41,901 nt of DNA from Sulfopaludibacter sp035606355 (GCA_035606355.1 DATNFO010000057.1:1-41901); one strand, 5' to 3'. Shown: positions 8,299 to 17,115, counted from the first letter of the stretch. Notes: generated from the sequence alone by a model not told the origin. Made by a program: numbers and translations.

Positions 8299-8949
8299 CT
8301 ATCTTACCCGAAGGATCCAGTCCACGAAATCCTCCATCCGGTCCACCTTGAGATCGGGAGCGGGATCCTCAAGACTCTCCGGTTGGAAGCCGTACGTAAC
8401 GCCGCAGCAGGGCACCCCGGCATTGCGCGCGGTAATGACGTCCACATTGCTGTCGCCGACCATCACCGTGCCTTCGCGCCCCACGCCTGCTTCCTTCATG
8501 AGCGTCTCAATCCCCACCGGATTGGGCTTCTTGAACTCGAAGCTGTTGCCGCCGTACACCTGAAAGAAATGCTCGCCGACGCCCAGGCTATCGACGATGT
8601 GCTTGCTCATGCGAACCGGCTTATTTGTAAGCACCGCCAACTGCTTGCCGCCGTCGCGCAGCCGGTCCAGGGAGTCCTTAATACCGGGATACAGGATGGT
8701 GTTGTCCAGGTCGTGATCGCGGTAATACTCCAGGAAAAATTCCAATGCTTCCTGCAATTCGGCCTCGGTGGCCTGCTCGCCGAGCGCTCGACGGATCAGC
8801 ACGGGAGCGCCGCTGCCGACGTAAGAGTAGACGCGCTCGTTCGATAGCGCTTCCATGCCCATGTGGGCGCGCGTAGCGTTCACTGCGTTGGCCAGGTCCA
8901 GGCGCGAATCGATCAGCGTGCCGTCTAAATCGAAAATCAGTAACTGCAT
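8299..8949 (-). CDS. gph: HAD-superfamily phosphatase, phosphoglycolate phosphatase-like
   Basis: A 216-aa HAD hydrolase. Motif I is DLDGT (D7 and D9, nucleophile and acid/base), motif II is VLTNKP, motif III includes the Lys in FKKPNP, and motif IV is GDSNVD. The cap insertion (about 15-80) is the helical type found in Gph/PGP enzymes. The likely job is removal of phosphate from 2-phosphoglycolate, but HAD substrates are hard to predict. ATG 8949 is preferred; a TTG at 8955 would add two residues and overlap the upstream stop codon. It is the last gene of the purC-cvpA-fis-gph cluster, whose genes overlap or nearly touch. Confidence 0.8.
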   Translation of the reverse strand: MQLLIFDLDGTLIDSRLDLANAVNATRAHMGMEALSNERVYSYVGSGAPVLIRRALGEQATEAELQEALEFFLEYYRDHDLDNTILYPGIKDSLDRLRDGGKQLAVLTNKPVRMSKHIVDSLGVGEHFFQVYGGNSFEFKKPNPVGIETLMKEAGVGREGTVMVGDSNVDVITARNAGVPCCGVTYGFQPESLEDPAPDLKVDRMEDFVDWILRVR

Positions 8950-8951
8950 CG

Positions 8952-9227
8952 TCAAACGGCTGCCGCACGTTTCCGGCGCGCGCGCGTCTCCCGCCCCGCC
9001 GGCTTCCGCCGCGCGCGCGAACGCCCGCCGTCAATCTGGTATTCCACCATTTTCCGCTGCAGCGTGTTGCGATGTACGCCGAGTTGCTTCGCCGCCTCGC
9101 TCTGGTTCCCGCCCGTCTGCTTCAGGGCGGCCTCCATCATTTTGCGCTCCAGAATTTCCACCGCCTGAGGGAGGAAAATGTTGGCTTCCATTAATCGCTG
9201 GACCAGCGGGTCAAATTCGCTTTTCAT
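8952..9227 (-). CDS. Fis-family helix-turn-helix DNA-binding protein
   Basis: A 91-aa protein with a Fis-type C-terminal HTH. The region ERKMMEAALKQTGGNQSEAAKQLGVHRNTLQRKMVEY (about 27-63) matches the DNA-binding end of NtrC/Fis proteins. No AAA+ or receiver domain is present. The N-terminal half (VQRLMEANIFLPQAVEIL) resembles short stand-alone Fis proteins. The tail is very basic (RRKPAGRETRARRKR) and probably adds nonspecific DNA contact. AGGACAAG stands just before its ATG, inside the end of cvpA, with which it overlaps by 17 bases. A nucleoid or global regulatory role is inferred. Confidence 0.8.
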   Translation of the reverse strand: MKSEFDPLVQRLMEANIFLPQAVEILERKMMEAALKQTGGNQSEAAKQLGVHRNTLQRKMVEYQIDGGRSRARRKPAGRETRARRKRAAAV

Positions 9228-9795
9228 TCTTGTCCTTGTCCTGCTGTAGTTCCGTGCCCTTGCGAACCGCGCTCCGCCAGGCGTCCTTCACCTGTGCGTA
9301 CGTGCGGTGAAACCCGTCCTTCAAATCGTGCGGCGCAACCGCCACAAACACTTTGGCCGTATCGATGACGTATGGCGCCATGCGCGAATGAACCAACGCA
9401 TCCGGCGGCCGCTCGGCATCGGAAAACGCCATAATTCCCATGACCAGCGCGGCGGAAAGCAGAACGCCCCGGACCAAACCGAATCCGGCGCCCAGCGCGT
9501 GATCGAAAAATGAGAGGCCCGTGACTCGCCAAAACTTCCCGAGCACCGCACTGAGCACGGCGCCGAAAATCACCACTGCGAGAAATACGATGAAAAACCC
9601 CGCCAGGTTGGCAACATGACGGGAACTCACATACGGTAGCAAATATGCGCCCGCAGTTCCATAAAACCAGCTCGCCACAAGCAGCCCGATCACCACTGAC
9701 GCAAGCCCGATCACCTCGCGCGACAGCCCTTTGCGATAGCTGGCGGCGATGGACCACAGCAGGAGGATCAGCAGCAGGACGTCGAACCAGTTCAT
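9211..9795 (-). CDS. cvpA: CvpA-family membrane protein
   Basis: A 194-aa inner-membrane protein with four hydrophobic segments (about 3-20, 27-48, 62-86 and 100-122) and a charged C-terminal tail. The N-terminal pattern MNWFDVLLLILLLWSIAASY and the following RKGLSREVIGL match the CvpA/colicin V production family. Family members affect envelope stress and bile resistance in other bacteria. Here it is coupled to purC by an ATGA overlap, the same purine neighbourhood seen for cvpA-purF in E. coli. It overlaps the downstream Fis gene. Confidence 0.85.
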   Translation of the reverse strand: MNWFDVLLLILLLWSIAASYRKGLSREVIGLASVVIGLLVASWFYGTAGAYLLPYVSSRHVANLAGFFIVFLAVVIFGAVLSAVLGKFWRVTGLSFFDHALGAGFGLVRGVLLSAALVMGIMAFSDAERPPDALVHSRMAPYVIDTAKVFVAVAPHDLKDGFHRTYAQVKDAWRSAVRKGTELQQDKDKNEKRI

Positions 9796-10694
9796 AGCTC
9801 GCGGCCGGTCAGAACTTCGTACGCCTGGCGATATTTTTCGCTCGTCTTGGCGGCAACTTCCTGCGGCAGCGGCGGCGCGGGCGGCTGCTTATTCCAGTGA
9901 ATCGATTCCAGGTAATCGCGCACGAACTGCTTGTCATACGAGAACTGCGCCCCGCCCGGCTTGTAGCTGTCCGCGGGCCAGAACCGCGACGAATCCGGTG
10001 TCAGCACTTCGTCACCTAAAATCAATTCGTCGCCGACGAAACCGAACTCGAACTTGGTATCGGCGATAATGATGCCCTTAGTCTCGGCATAGGCCGCGCC
10101 GCGACGATAAATCTCGAGCGTGAGGTCGCGCAAACGCGACGCGAGCTCCGTGCCGATCTGGTTCGCGACGTACTCGAAGGAGACGTTCTCGTCGTGGCCG
10201 GTCTGGGCTTTGGTCGCGGGAGTGAAGATGGGTTCCGGCAGCTTTTCGCTTTCCTGCAGCCCGGCGGGAAGCTTGATGCCGCAGACGGTGCCCTGCTGCT
10301 TGTACTCTTTCCACCCCGAACCCGAAATATAGCCGCGCGCCACGCATTCTATGTCGACCATCTTGGCGCGCTTGACGAGCATGCTGCGCCCTTCGAGCTG
10401 ATCGCGGTATTGCCGCAACGGCTCGGGATAGTCGTCGACGGTAGCGGAGAGGAAGTGCGTCGGCACGAGCTCGCGCAGAAAGTCGAACCAGAAAATCGAA
10501 AGCTGTGTCAGCACCCGGCCTTTATCGGGAATGCCGGTGGGCAGAATGTAATCGAAGGCAGAGATGCGGTCGCTGGCGACGATCAACAGCCGGTCGGTAC
10601 CGATGCTGTATACGTCGCGAACCTTTCCGCGACCGTACCGCTCAACGCCTTGAAAGTCAGTTTCTAGAACGACAGGATTGTGTGTGGAGTTCAC
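9792..10694 (-). CDS. purC: phosphoribosylaminoimidazolesuccinocarboxamide synthase (SAICAR synthase)
   Basis: A 300-aa enzyme that joins CAIR and aspartate with ATP to form SAICAR in purine synthesis. The start gives RYGRGKVRDVYSIG, the nucleotide-binding loop region of the family. SDRISAFDYILPTGIPDKG and EVLTPDSSRFWP are signature stretches, and the length matches the longer family form. The first codon is GTG at 10694, with only a weak ribosome site. It leads the minus-strand cluster and overlaps cvpA by four bases. A hexamer TAGAAT lies 39 bases upstream (10738-10733) and could be the -10. Confidence 0.93.
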   Translation of the reverse strand: MNSTHNPVVLETDFQGVERYGRGKVRDVYSIGTDRLLIVASDRISAFDYILPTGIPDKGRVLTQLSIFWFDFLRELVPTHFLSATVDDYPEPLRQYRDQLEGRSMLVKRAKMVDIECVARGYISGSGWKEYKQQGTVCGIKLPAGLQESEKLPEPIFTPATKAQTGHDENVSFEYVANQIGTELASRLRDLTLEIYRRGAAYAETKGIIIADTKFEFGFVGDELILGDEVLTPDSSRFWPADSYKPGGAQFSYDKQFVRDYLESIHWNKQPPAPPLPQEVAAKTSEKYRQAYEVLTGREL

Positions 10695-11091
10695 TGGCAG
10701 ATCTCACGCTTCACTCGGGGGAGTCAATTGAGATTCTACCCTAACGAAATCCGCCGCCAAAATCAAAAACCGGCGGAGCCGGCCAATTCTTTCGAACTGA
10801 TCCGGTCCACCGGTTCGCGCCACTTCAACTGGCCTTGCTTGTTGCACGGATCGTGCCAATTCAAAATGGGGATTGGCGGTGCGGAGGGATACGAAATCCA
10901 GGCTCTACACTGTACCCGTTACACGCACAAATTACATCGAATGTTTAATATTCACGCTGTTTGAAAGTTCGCAGAAACAGCATCTGTATGGTAACGACCG
11001 TCCTCCAGGCTGATCGCCCATTGCGCCGTGTTTCGAGCACCTGCCCTCGGCGGAGAGGCGCGTCCCGACTGGCTGTTATACTCAGATTTCC
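10695..11091. other. divergent intergenic region between purC and gltX (397 bp)
   Basis: No coding potential is convincing here. The purC side carries a TAGAAT hexamer and the gltX side an extended -10 at 11074-11082. A short inverted repeat TCCGCCG/CGGCGGA with a 14-base spacer lies near 10750-10777. The middle, about 10780-11040, shows nothing I can name. Confidence 0.5.
11074..11082 (+). promoter_or_regulatory. predicted extended -10 of the gltX operon
   Basis: TG, one base, TATACT (hexamer 11077-11082), followed by nine bases and then ATG 11092. No -35 and no Shine-Dalgarno sequence are visible, so the transcript would have a leader of only two or three bases. Confidence 0.45.
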
Positions 11092-12519
11092 ATGCTCAGA
11101 GTTCGTTTTGCGCCCTCGCCGACAGGGTTTCTGCATATCGGCAGCGCGCGCACTTTCATCTTCAATTGGCTGTACGCACGACACAATAACGGCACCCTCA
11201 TTTTGCGCATCGACGATACGGACGTAGAGCGGAATACGGAAGCCTCTCTCAATTCGATCTTCGAAGGGCTGACGTGGCTGGACCTCGGCTGGGACGAACT
11301 CTACAAGCAATCCGAGCGGCTGGCGACGCACAAAGCCGTGGCCGATGCGATCTACCAAAAAGGGCTCGCCTATCGCGACTTTACGCCGCCGAACACCTCG
11401 AGCGACGCCACCGGCTGGCTCTTCAACCCCGAGATGCGCGACATGTCCCGCGAAGAGAGCGACCGTCGCGCCGCCGCCGGGGAGACTTTTGCTCTGCGCT
11501 TCCGAGTGCCGCGAGACACCGCGCGCACGGTCCGCTTCCACGATGGTGTTTATGGCGATCAGGCAAAATCCACCGCTGATATCGAGGATTTCGCGCTCCT
11601 GCGCAGCGACGGCATGCCCACGTATCACCTCGCCTCCTGCGCAGACGATGCCGACCTGCGAATCAGCCACATCATCCGCGGGCAGGACCACCTCACGAAC
11701 ACGTTCAAGCACGTGCTGATCTTCGAAGCCGCCGGCGCTCAGCCGCCGCAATTTGCCCATCTTCCGCTGCTCGTCGCGCCGGATGGCGGCAAGCTCTCCA
11801 AGCGCAAGCACGGCCCGGTTGTCAGCGTCACTACGTATCGCGATGCGGGCTTCCTCTCGCACGCCTTCGTGAATTTCATCTGCCTGCTCGGATGGTCTCC
11901 GAAGAACGACCGCGAGCAACTCTCGCGCGACGAACTGGTGAGCCTCTTTTCGCTCGAAGGCGTCAACCGCAGCAACGCCGTGGTGAACTTCACCGAGGAA
12001 GATCCGTTCGACCCTAAAGCAGTTTGGCTCAATGCCGAGCACATACGCGCTCTGCCCGTGGAACAGCTCTCCGCGGATCTTCTGCCCTTCGTAGAGCGCG
12101 CCGGCCACCCCATCACGCCTGAACGGATGGCGCAAATTACCCCGCTCGTCCGCGAGCGCATTCGTCTTCTGCGGGATGTTCTCGACGTGGCCAGCTTCTT
12201 CTTCGTCCGCGAGCTTCCCGATTATCCGGCGGCCGAGCTCATTCCGAAGAAGGGTGATGCAGCTCTCGCCGGCCGCGTGCTTCAAAAAGCGTGCGAGACG
12301 CTGGCCACCGCCGAGTTCACGCACGACGGGCTCGAATCGGCGCTGCGCGGCGCGGCAGAGTCGCTGGGCATCAAAGCAGGGCAGATGTTCGAGCCCATCC
12401 GCATGGCCGCGTGCGGCCGCAAGACCGCGCCGCCGCTGTTCTCCACGCTGGAAGTGCTGGGCCGCGACATCACCCTGGAGCGCATCGCGCAGGCAATCGA
12501 AAAACTGAAAGCAATATGA
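11092..12519 (+). CDS. gltX: glutamyl-tRNA synthetase
   Basis: A 475-aa class I synthetase that charges tRNA-Glu with glutamate. The ATP-binding HIGH motif is HIGS at residues 15-18 (FAPSPTGFLHIGSART), and the KMSKS motif is K234-L-S-K (KLSKRKHG). Its length fits bacterial GluRS, with the catalytic core to about 320 and the helical anticodon-binding end after it. It opens a tight plus-strand operon and overlaps glnS by the sequence ATGA. A predicted extended -10 directly precedes the ATG. Confidence 0.95.
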   Translation: MLRVRFAPSPTGFLHIGSARTFIFNWLYARHNNGTLILRIDDTDVERNTEASLNSIFEGLTWLDLGWDELYKQSERLATHKAVADAIYQKGLAYRDFTPPNTSSDATGWLFNPEMRDMSREESDRRAAAGETFALRFRVPRDTARTVRFHDGVYGDQAKSTADIEDFALLRSDGMPTYHLASCADDADLRISHIIRGQDHLTNTFKHVLIFEAAGAQPPQFAHLPLLVAPDGGKLSKRKHGPVVSVTTYRDAGFLSHAFVNFICLLGWSPKNDREQLSRDELVSLFSLEGVNRSNAVVNFTEEDPFDPKAVWLNAEHIRALPVEQLSADLLPFVERAGHPITPERMAQITPLVRERIRLLRDVLDVASFFFVRELPDYPAAELIPKKGDAALAGRVLQKACETLATAEFTHDGLESALRGAAESLGIKAGQMFEPIRMAACGRKTAPPLFSTLEVLGRDITLERIAQAIEKLKAI

Positions 12520-14234
12520 ATCCCTCGAACGCAACTTCGCCGGAAGAGAATAAGCCGGCGCCCTCCAATTTCATCCGCGACATCATGCTGGAAGACGCGA
12601 AGACGGGAAAATTCCAGGGCCGCGTCCACACCCGCTTTCCTCCCGAGCCGAACGGCTACCTGCACCTCGGCCACGCCAAATCGATTTGGCTGAATTTCGG
12701 ACTGGCCAATGAATTCGGCGGCAAAACGAATCTCCGCTTCGACGACACCAATCCGGAAAAGGAAGAGGTGGAGTACGTCAACTCGATCAAAGACACGGTC
12801 CGCTGGCTGGGCTACGATTGGGAAGGCCGCGAGTTCTACGCTTCGGATTATTTCCAGCAGCTCTACGAATGGGCGGTCTACCTCATTCAGCAGGGCAAGG
12901 CATACGTCTGCGACCTCAGCGCGGAAGAGGTGCGCAAATACCGCGGAACGCTGACCGAACCCGGCAAACCGAGCCCGTATCGCGACCGCTCCGTAGAAGA
13001 AAGCCTGGATCTGCTGGCGCGCATGAAGGCCGGCGAATTCCCCGACGGCGCGCGGACGGTGCGCGCCAAGATCGATATGGCGTCGCCGAATCTCAACATG
13101 CGCGACCCCATCATGTACCGCGTACTGCACGCCACGCATCACCGCACCGGTAACACCTGGTGCATCTATCCCACCTACGATTTCGCGCACGGGCAAAGCG
13201 ATTCTATAGAGCGCATCACTCACTCCATCTGCACTCTGGAGTTTGAAGATCACCGCCCGCTCTACGATTGGTTTTGTGAAGCGCTCGGCATTTATCACCC
13301 GCAGCAGATCGAGTTCGACCGCCTCAACGTCACCTACACGCTCCTCAGCAAGCGCAAGCTGCTGCAGCTTGTGCAGAACGGCCACGTCCGAGGCTGGGAC
13401 GATCCGCGCATGCCCACGCTTTCCGGCATTCGCCGCCGCGGCTATACGCCCGAAGCGCTGCGCTCGTTCTGTAGCGCGATCGGCGTCGGCAAGACGAACG
13501 GCATCATCGAGCTCGGATTGCTGGAACATCACGTCCGCGAAGACCTCAATAAGCGCGCGCTGCGCGTCATGGCCGTGCTGAAGCCGCTGACCGTAGTGAT
13601 CGACAACTATCCCGAAGACCGGGTGGAAGAAATGGACGCGGTCAATAACCCGGAAGACGCTTCCGCCGGCACGCGCAAAGTACCCTTCTCGCGCGTGCTC
13701 TACATCGAGCAGGACGATTTCCGGGAAGATCCCCCCAAGCAGTATTACCGTCTCTCGCCGGGGCGCGAAGTTCGCCTGCGCTACGGTTACTTCATCACGT
13801 GCACGGGAGTGGTGAAGAACGATGCCGGCGAAGTCACGGAAGTCCACTGCACGTACGACCCGGCCACTCACGGCGGCAATGCGCCCGACGGCCGGAAGGT
13901 GAAATCCACCATTCATTGGGTCTCCGCCGCGCACGCCGTGGAAGGCGAGGTGCGCATCTACGAGAACCTGTTCAGCAAGGAGGACCCGAATGCGGTAGAA
14001 GACGGTCAGGACTTCACCGCGAATCTCAATCCGAATTCGCTGGAGGTGATTCCGTCGGCCATGCTGGAGCCCAGCTTGCGCGACGTTCAACCGGGTATGC
14101 ACTATCAGTTCGAGCGCCTCGGCTATTTCTGCGTCGATCCGGATTCCCAAGCCGGAAGGCCCGTCTTGAATCGCACGGTGGCGCTGCGCGATGCCTGGGC
14201 AAAAATCGAAAAACGCGAAAAGGGCGGCAAGTAA
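12516..14234 (+). CDS. glnS: glutaminyl-tRNA synthetase
   Basis: A 572-aa class I synthetase for tRNA-Gln. The start at 12516 gives MNPSNATSPEENKP, then the GlnRS-type FPPEPNGYLHLGHAKSI (HIGH as H50-L-G-H53), and LSKRK (KMSKS) at 277-281. The beta-barrel anticodon domains follow (about 345-560). GlnRS rather than GluRS is supported by the length, by NFGLANEFGGKTNLRFDDTN, and by the lack of a helical anticodon domain. Placement directly after gltX, overlapping by ATGA, suggests the two synthetases are made together. GlnRS is patchily distributed in bacteria and is generally attributed to ancient transfer from eukaryotes. Confidence 0.95.
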   Translation: MNPSNATSPEENKPAPSNFIRDIMLEDAKTGKFQGRVHTRFPPEPNGYLHLGHAKSIWLNFGLANEFGGKTNLRFDDTNPEKEEVEYVNSIKDTVRWLGYDWEGREFYASDYFQQLYEWAVYLIQQGKAYVCDLSAEEVRKYRGTLTEPGKPSPYRDRSVEESLDLLARMKAGEFPDGARTVRAKIDMASPNLNMRDPIMYRVLHATHHRTGNTWCIYPTYDFAHGQSDSIERITHSICTLEFEDHRPLYDWFCEALGIYHPQQIEFDRLNVTYTLLSKRKLLQLVQNGHVRGWDDPRMPTLSGIRRRGYTPEALRSFCSAIGVGKTNGIIELGLLEHHVREDLNKRALRVMAVLKPLTVVIDNYPEDRVEEMDAVNNPEDASAGTRKVPFSRVLYIEQDDFREDPPKQYYRLSPGREVRLRYGYFITCTGVVKNDAGEVTEVHCTYDPATHGGNAPDGRKVKSTIHWVSAAHAVEGEVRIYENLFSKEDPNAVEDGQDFTANLNPNSLEVIPSAMLEPSLRDVQPGMHYQFERLGYFCVDPDSQAGRPVLNRTVALRDAWAKIEKREKGGK

Positions 14235-14237
14235 CCG

Positions 14238-15812
14238 ATGGTGATTTTAGGAATCGGCGGACTCCTGGGGGGCGCCGCCGTCGCGGCGCTGAAAGACGGC
14301 AGGATCGCGGCGGCAATTGAAGAGGCGAAGCTCAACCGCGGAGCTGAAGCGCCGCGCGCGGGCGAGCTTCCCACGCGCGCCATCGCTGCCTGTCTGCAAC
14401 TCGCCGGCGCGTCGCCGGAAGACGTGGATTGCGTCGCTCTCGTGCGCCCCGTTCCCCAATCCGATTTTCATCTGAAAGTGCGCGCGCGATTCCCAAACAG
14501 CCGCATCGTCGTGCTGGGTCATCACCACGCGCACGCCGCCTCGGCCTACTATCCGTCGCCGTTCGACGAGGCTACAGTGCTGGCCATGGATCGCGGCGGC
14601 GATTTGCGTTCCTTCTCCCGCTGGTGCGCGCGCGGAACGAGCCTCGTCAGCGAAACCGAGCAGTTCGTGCCCGATTCGTTCGGCGATATCTATGCCCGCG
14701 TGACCGAGTTGCTTGGTTTCCAGGCGCAGGTGGACGAGCACAAGACGCAGTGGCTCAGCGTGAGCGGAAAACCCGTCTACGCGGAACTTTTCGCGAATAT
14801 CTTCGGCGGCTGCAAGGACGGGCCGCGCATCGACCGCTCTTATCTGAGCACGCAGCGGCTCGGCGAAGGCGGTTTCGGCGCGCGCTTCTATTCCGAGCTC
14901 GGGCTCAAGGAAGGCGCAGCCATCCCCGAAGAGATGCGCGCCGATATTGCGGCAAGCGCGCAGAAGGCGCTGGAACAAGCTGTGATCCGCGTCGCGGGCG
15001 AAGGCAGCAACCTTTGCCTGGCGGGGGGAGTCGCGCTCAACACTCTGCTGGTGGCCACGCTAGAGTGCGCCTCCGGATATCGCAACGTATTCGTGCAGCC
15101 CGCGGCCGGCAATGCGGGCACCGCCATCGGCGCCGTGCTGCACGCCTGGCACGCGGTCTACGGAAATACGGCGCGGGTGCCGTTCGAAACCATGGCGCTT
15201 GGGCCATCGTATACGGCTGCCGAAGTGAAGCCGGTGCTCGAGAATTGCAAACTCCGGTTCCAGTATCTGCTGACGACCGAAGAGGTCATAGAGAAGGCGG
15301 TTGCGCAGCTCAACGAGAACAGGATCGTCGCCTGGATGCATGGCCGCATGGAGTTCGGAGGGCGCGCGCTCGGGAACCGCAGCATTCTGGCGTCGCCGCT
15401 CGATCCCTATTCCACCGAAAATCTGAACATCTTCATCAAGCACCGCGAACCGTTCCGCAAATTCGCGGCGAGCGTGCCCGCCGAGCTCGCGCCGGAATAT
15501 TTCGAGGTGGGTCCGAATGCGCGGTTTCTCTCCACGGTCGGGCGCGTGAAGCCGCACTATCGCGAGCAGTTCAGCGCCGCTGTGCTGGCAGGCGATATGG
15601 TCCGCGTGCACACCGTGGATCGCGCGGAGAATCCGCTGTATTGGCGATTGTTGCACGCCGCGGGAAAGTCTACGGGGCTGCCGGTGCTTTATAACACGTC
15701 GTTCAATCTGTTCGGCGAGCCGCTGGTCTGCACGCCGCGCGATGCCGTTCGCAGCTTCTATTCGTCCGGAATCGACGCCATGTTCGTGGGACAGTTTTTT
15801 CTGCAGAAATAG
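14238..15812 (+). CDS. NodU/CmcH-family carbamoyltransferase, divergent
   Basis: A 524-aa protein of the NodU/CmcH/TobZ family, which uses carbamoyl phosphate and ATP to put a carbamoyl group on sugars or antibiotics. The Kae1-like metal motif is visible as HHHAHAASAYY (H95-H99). The later LAGGVALNT, PAAGNAGTAIGA and EFGGRALGNRSILASP stretches are family hallmarks, and VLYNTSFNLFGEP is near the end. The N-terminus is unusual: the common HDSAA and EERFTRxKHD stretches are replaced by GGAAV and EEAKLNRGAE, and DGxGE reads DRGGD. It lies 3 bases after glnS, and its stop touches the ATG of kdsD, so a sugar-modifying role in the envelope is possible. Confidence 0.85.
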   Translation: MVILGIGGLLGGAAVAALKDGRIAAAIEEAKLNRGAEAPRAGELPTRAIAACLQLAGASPEDVDCVALVRPVPQSDFHLKVRARFPNSRIVVLGHHHAHAASAYYPSPFDEATVLAMDRGGDLRSFSRWCARGTSLVSETEQFVPDSFGDIYARVTELLGFQAQVDEHKTQWLSVSGKPVYAELFANIFGGCKDGPRIDRSYLSTQRLGEGGFGARFYSELGLKEGAAIPEEMRADIAASAQKALEQAVIRVAGEGSNLCLAGGVALNTLLVATLECASGYRNVFVQPAAGNAGTAIGAVLHAWHAVYGNTARVPFETMALGPSYTAAEVKPVLENCKLRFQYLLTTEEVIEKAVAQLNENRIVAWMHGRMEFGGRALGNRSILASPLDPYSTENLNIFIKHREPFRKFAASVPAELAPEYFEVGPNARFLSTVGRVKPHYREQFSAAVLAGDMVRVHTVDRAENPLYWRLLHAAGKSTGLPVLYNTSFNLFGEPLVCTPRDAVRSFYSSGIDAMFVGQFFLQK

Positions 15813-16787
15813 ATGCCTAACAAAGAGGACTGGCTCGCCGCCGCACGCACTGCTATCGAGATAGAAGCGGCGTCCTTGTCTCGCGCGGCCGCGCGGCTGG
15901 ATGGCGAGCTCATCCGCGCCGTGGATTTGATCCTGGCGTCGCCCGGAAAGGTAGTGGTGACCGGGATCGGCAAGAGCGGCCACATCGCGCGGAAAATTGT
16001 CGCGACGCTGTGCAGTACGGGAACATCGGCGGTGTTCCTGCACCCTGCCGAGGCGGTCCATGGCGACCTGGGCATTTATACCCCCGGCGACCCCACGGTG
16101 CTGATCTCGAAAAATGGAAGCTCGCCCGAGCTTCTGCAACTGGTGCCGCTGCTGCGCCAGTTTCATTCGCCGCTGATCGGAATCCTCGGCGGCACGTCCG
16201 CCCCCCTCACCCGGGATCTCGACGTTTTACTGGATGCGAGCGTGGAGCGGGAAGCCGACCCGAACAATCTGGCGCCAACGGCCAGCGCGGTAACGGCGCT
16301 GGCGCTCGGCCACGCGCTGGCGATCGCGTTGATGTGCGCACGCAATTTCACGAAAGAGGAGTTCGGCCGCTACCACCCGGGCGGGCAACTCGGCCGCAAC
16401 CTGAAGCTCTGCGTGCGTCAGGCGATGCACACCGGCGAGGAAGTGCCGTCCGTGCCGCCGGACGCCACACTCAAAGAAGTAATTATCGAGATGACCCGCC
16501 GGCCGCTGGGCGGCGCCTGCGTGATCGATTCGCAGGGCAAGCTGGAAGGCTTCATTACCGATGGCGACCTGCGGCGCGCCCTGACGAAACACGACGACAT
16601 CCGGAGCCTGAGCGCGGGCGATGCCATGACGCGCCGTCCGGTGACGATCGGTCCGGAGGCGACACTCGGAGAGGCGCTCGAACTGATGGAGCGCAGAAAA
16701 TCACAGATCTCGGTGCTGCCGGTGGTGGATTCAGACGGCCGCGCACTCGGTTTGATCCGCTTGCACGATATCTTCGGCGCTTCATAG
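15813..16787 (+). CDS. kdsD: KpsF/GutQ-family arabinose-5-phosphate isomerase
   Basis: A 324-aa cytoplasmic enzyme that interconverts ribulose-5-phosphate and arabinose-5-phosphate, the first step towards Kdo for lipopolysaccharide. It has an N-terminal SIS domain (about 35-170) with GIGKSGHIARKIVATL and FLHPAEAVHGDLG, then the linker RYHPGGQLGR. Two CBS domains follow (about 205-260 and 270-324), the second ending in GLIRLHDIF. The ATG directly follows the stop of the carbamoyltransferase gene. No other Kdo gene is seen in the window, so the assignment to Kdo rests on the family. Confidence 0.92.
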   Translation: MPNKEDWLAAARTAIEIEAASLSRAAARLDGELIRAVDLILASPGKVVVTGIGKSGHIARKIVATLCSTGTSAVFLHPAEAVHGDLGIYTPGDPTVLISKNGSSPELLQLVPLLRQFHSPLIGILGGTSAPLTRDLDVLLDASVEREADPNNLAPTASAVTALALGHALAIALMCARNFTKEEFGRYHPGGQLGRNLKLCVRQAMHTGEEVPSVPPDATLKEVIIEMTRRPLGGACVIDSQGKLEGFITDGDLRRALTKHDDIRSLSAGDAMTRRPVTIGPEATLGEALELMERRKSQISVLPVVDSDGRALGLIRLHDIFGAS

Positions 16788-16850
16788 GCCGGCAAAGATT
16801 ATCGGCCGCCGATGAACGCCGGTAAGGGCGCTGCTCACGTTTCCCTCGGC

Positions 16851-17048
16851 CTATAAGGAGTGGTCGGCGGATTGAGTAACCGCTTCACGCGCGTGCCGTA
16901 GCGTGGTGTTTCCTGTCGTCCAGATTGCGGTGATGCCGCCGAACACTCCCTGCAGAATGCCCACACAAGCTAGAGCCAGGAAAGCCATCAACAGCGAGTA
17001 TTCGATCAAATCCTGCCCGGATTCGTCCCCCCGGAATTCGTGCAACAA
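16851..17048 (-). CDS. Flp/type IVb pilin-like protein
   Basis: A 65-aa protein starting at TTG 17048, with a G-rich stretch (GGCGGGGGG) about 9 bases upstream as ribosome site. The segment DESGQDLIEYSLLMAFLALACVG is the classic Flp pilin N-terminus: charged leader, prepilin peptidase site region, Glu five residues into the mature part, then a hydrophobic helix. The final 15 residues (RHAREAVTQSADHSL) extend beyond the short form. No tad/cpa secretion genes are nearby, so it is an orphan pilin in this window. It is divergent from the ECF sigma gene, with 144 bases between them. An ATG further upstream (17222) would add an unlikely Arg-rich lead. Confidence 0.75.
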   Translation of the reverse strand: MLHEFRGDESGQDLIEYSLLMAFLALACVGILQGVFGGITAIWTTGNTTLRHAREAVTQSADHSL

Positions 17049-17115
17049 CTTGAAATTGCCCCCCGCCAGACAGTATCGGCCGGGACGCGGCCGCGAGATA
17101 GGACTAGCGGTACGG

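Noticed and set aside
10750..10777. Inverted repeat TCCGCCG/CGGCGGA upstream of purC
   Set aside because: Only seven pairs with a long loop; it does not look like a riboswitch or terminator.
12291..12515. Upstream extension of glnS in the same frame
   Set aside because: It overlaps gltX and adds an Arg/His-rich stretch; the family start fits ATG 12516.
10945..12534. 529-codon minus-strand frame opposite gltX
   Set aside because: Same reason; it also runs through the gltX promoter region.
12282..14150. 622-codon minus-strand frame opposite glnS
   Set aside because: It lies wholly within a recognised synthetase gene and its product has no family pattern.
16801..16813. Small palindrome ATCGG-CCG-CCGAT between kdsD and the pilin gene
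   Set aside because: The 5-bp stem with a 3-base loop and no T run is too weak to call a terminator.
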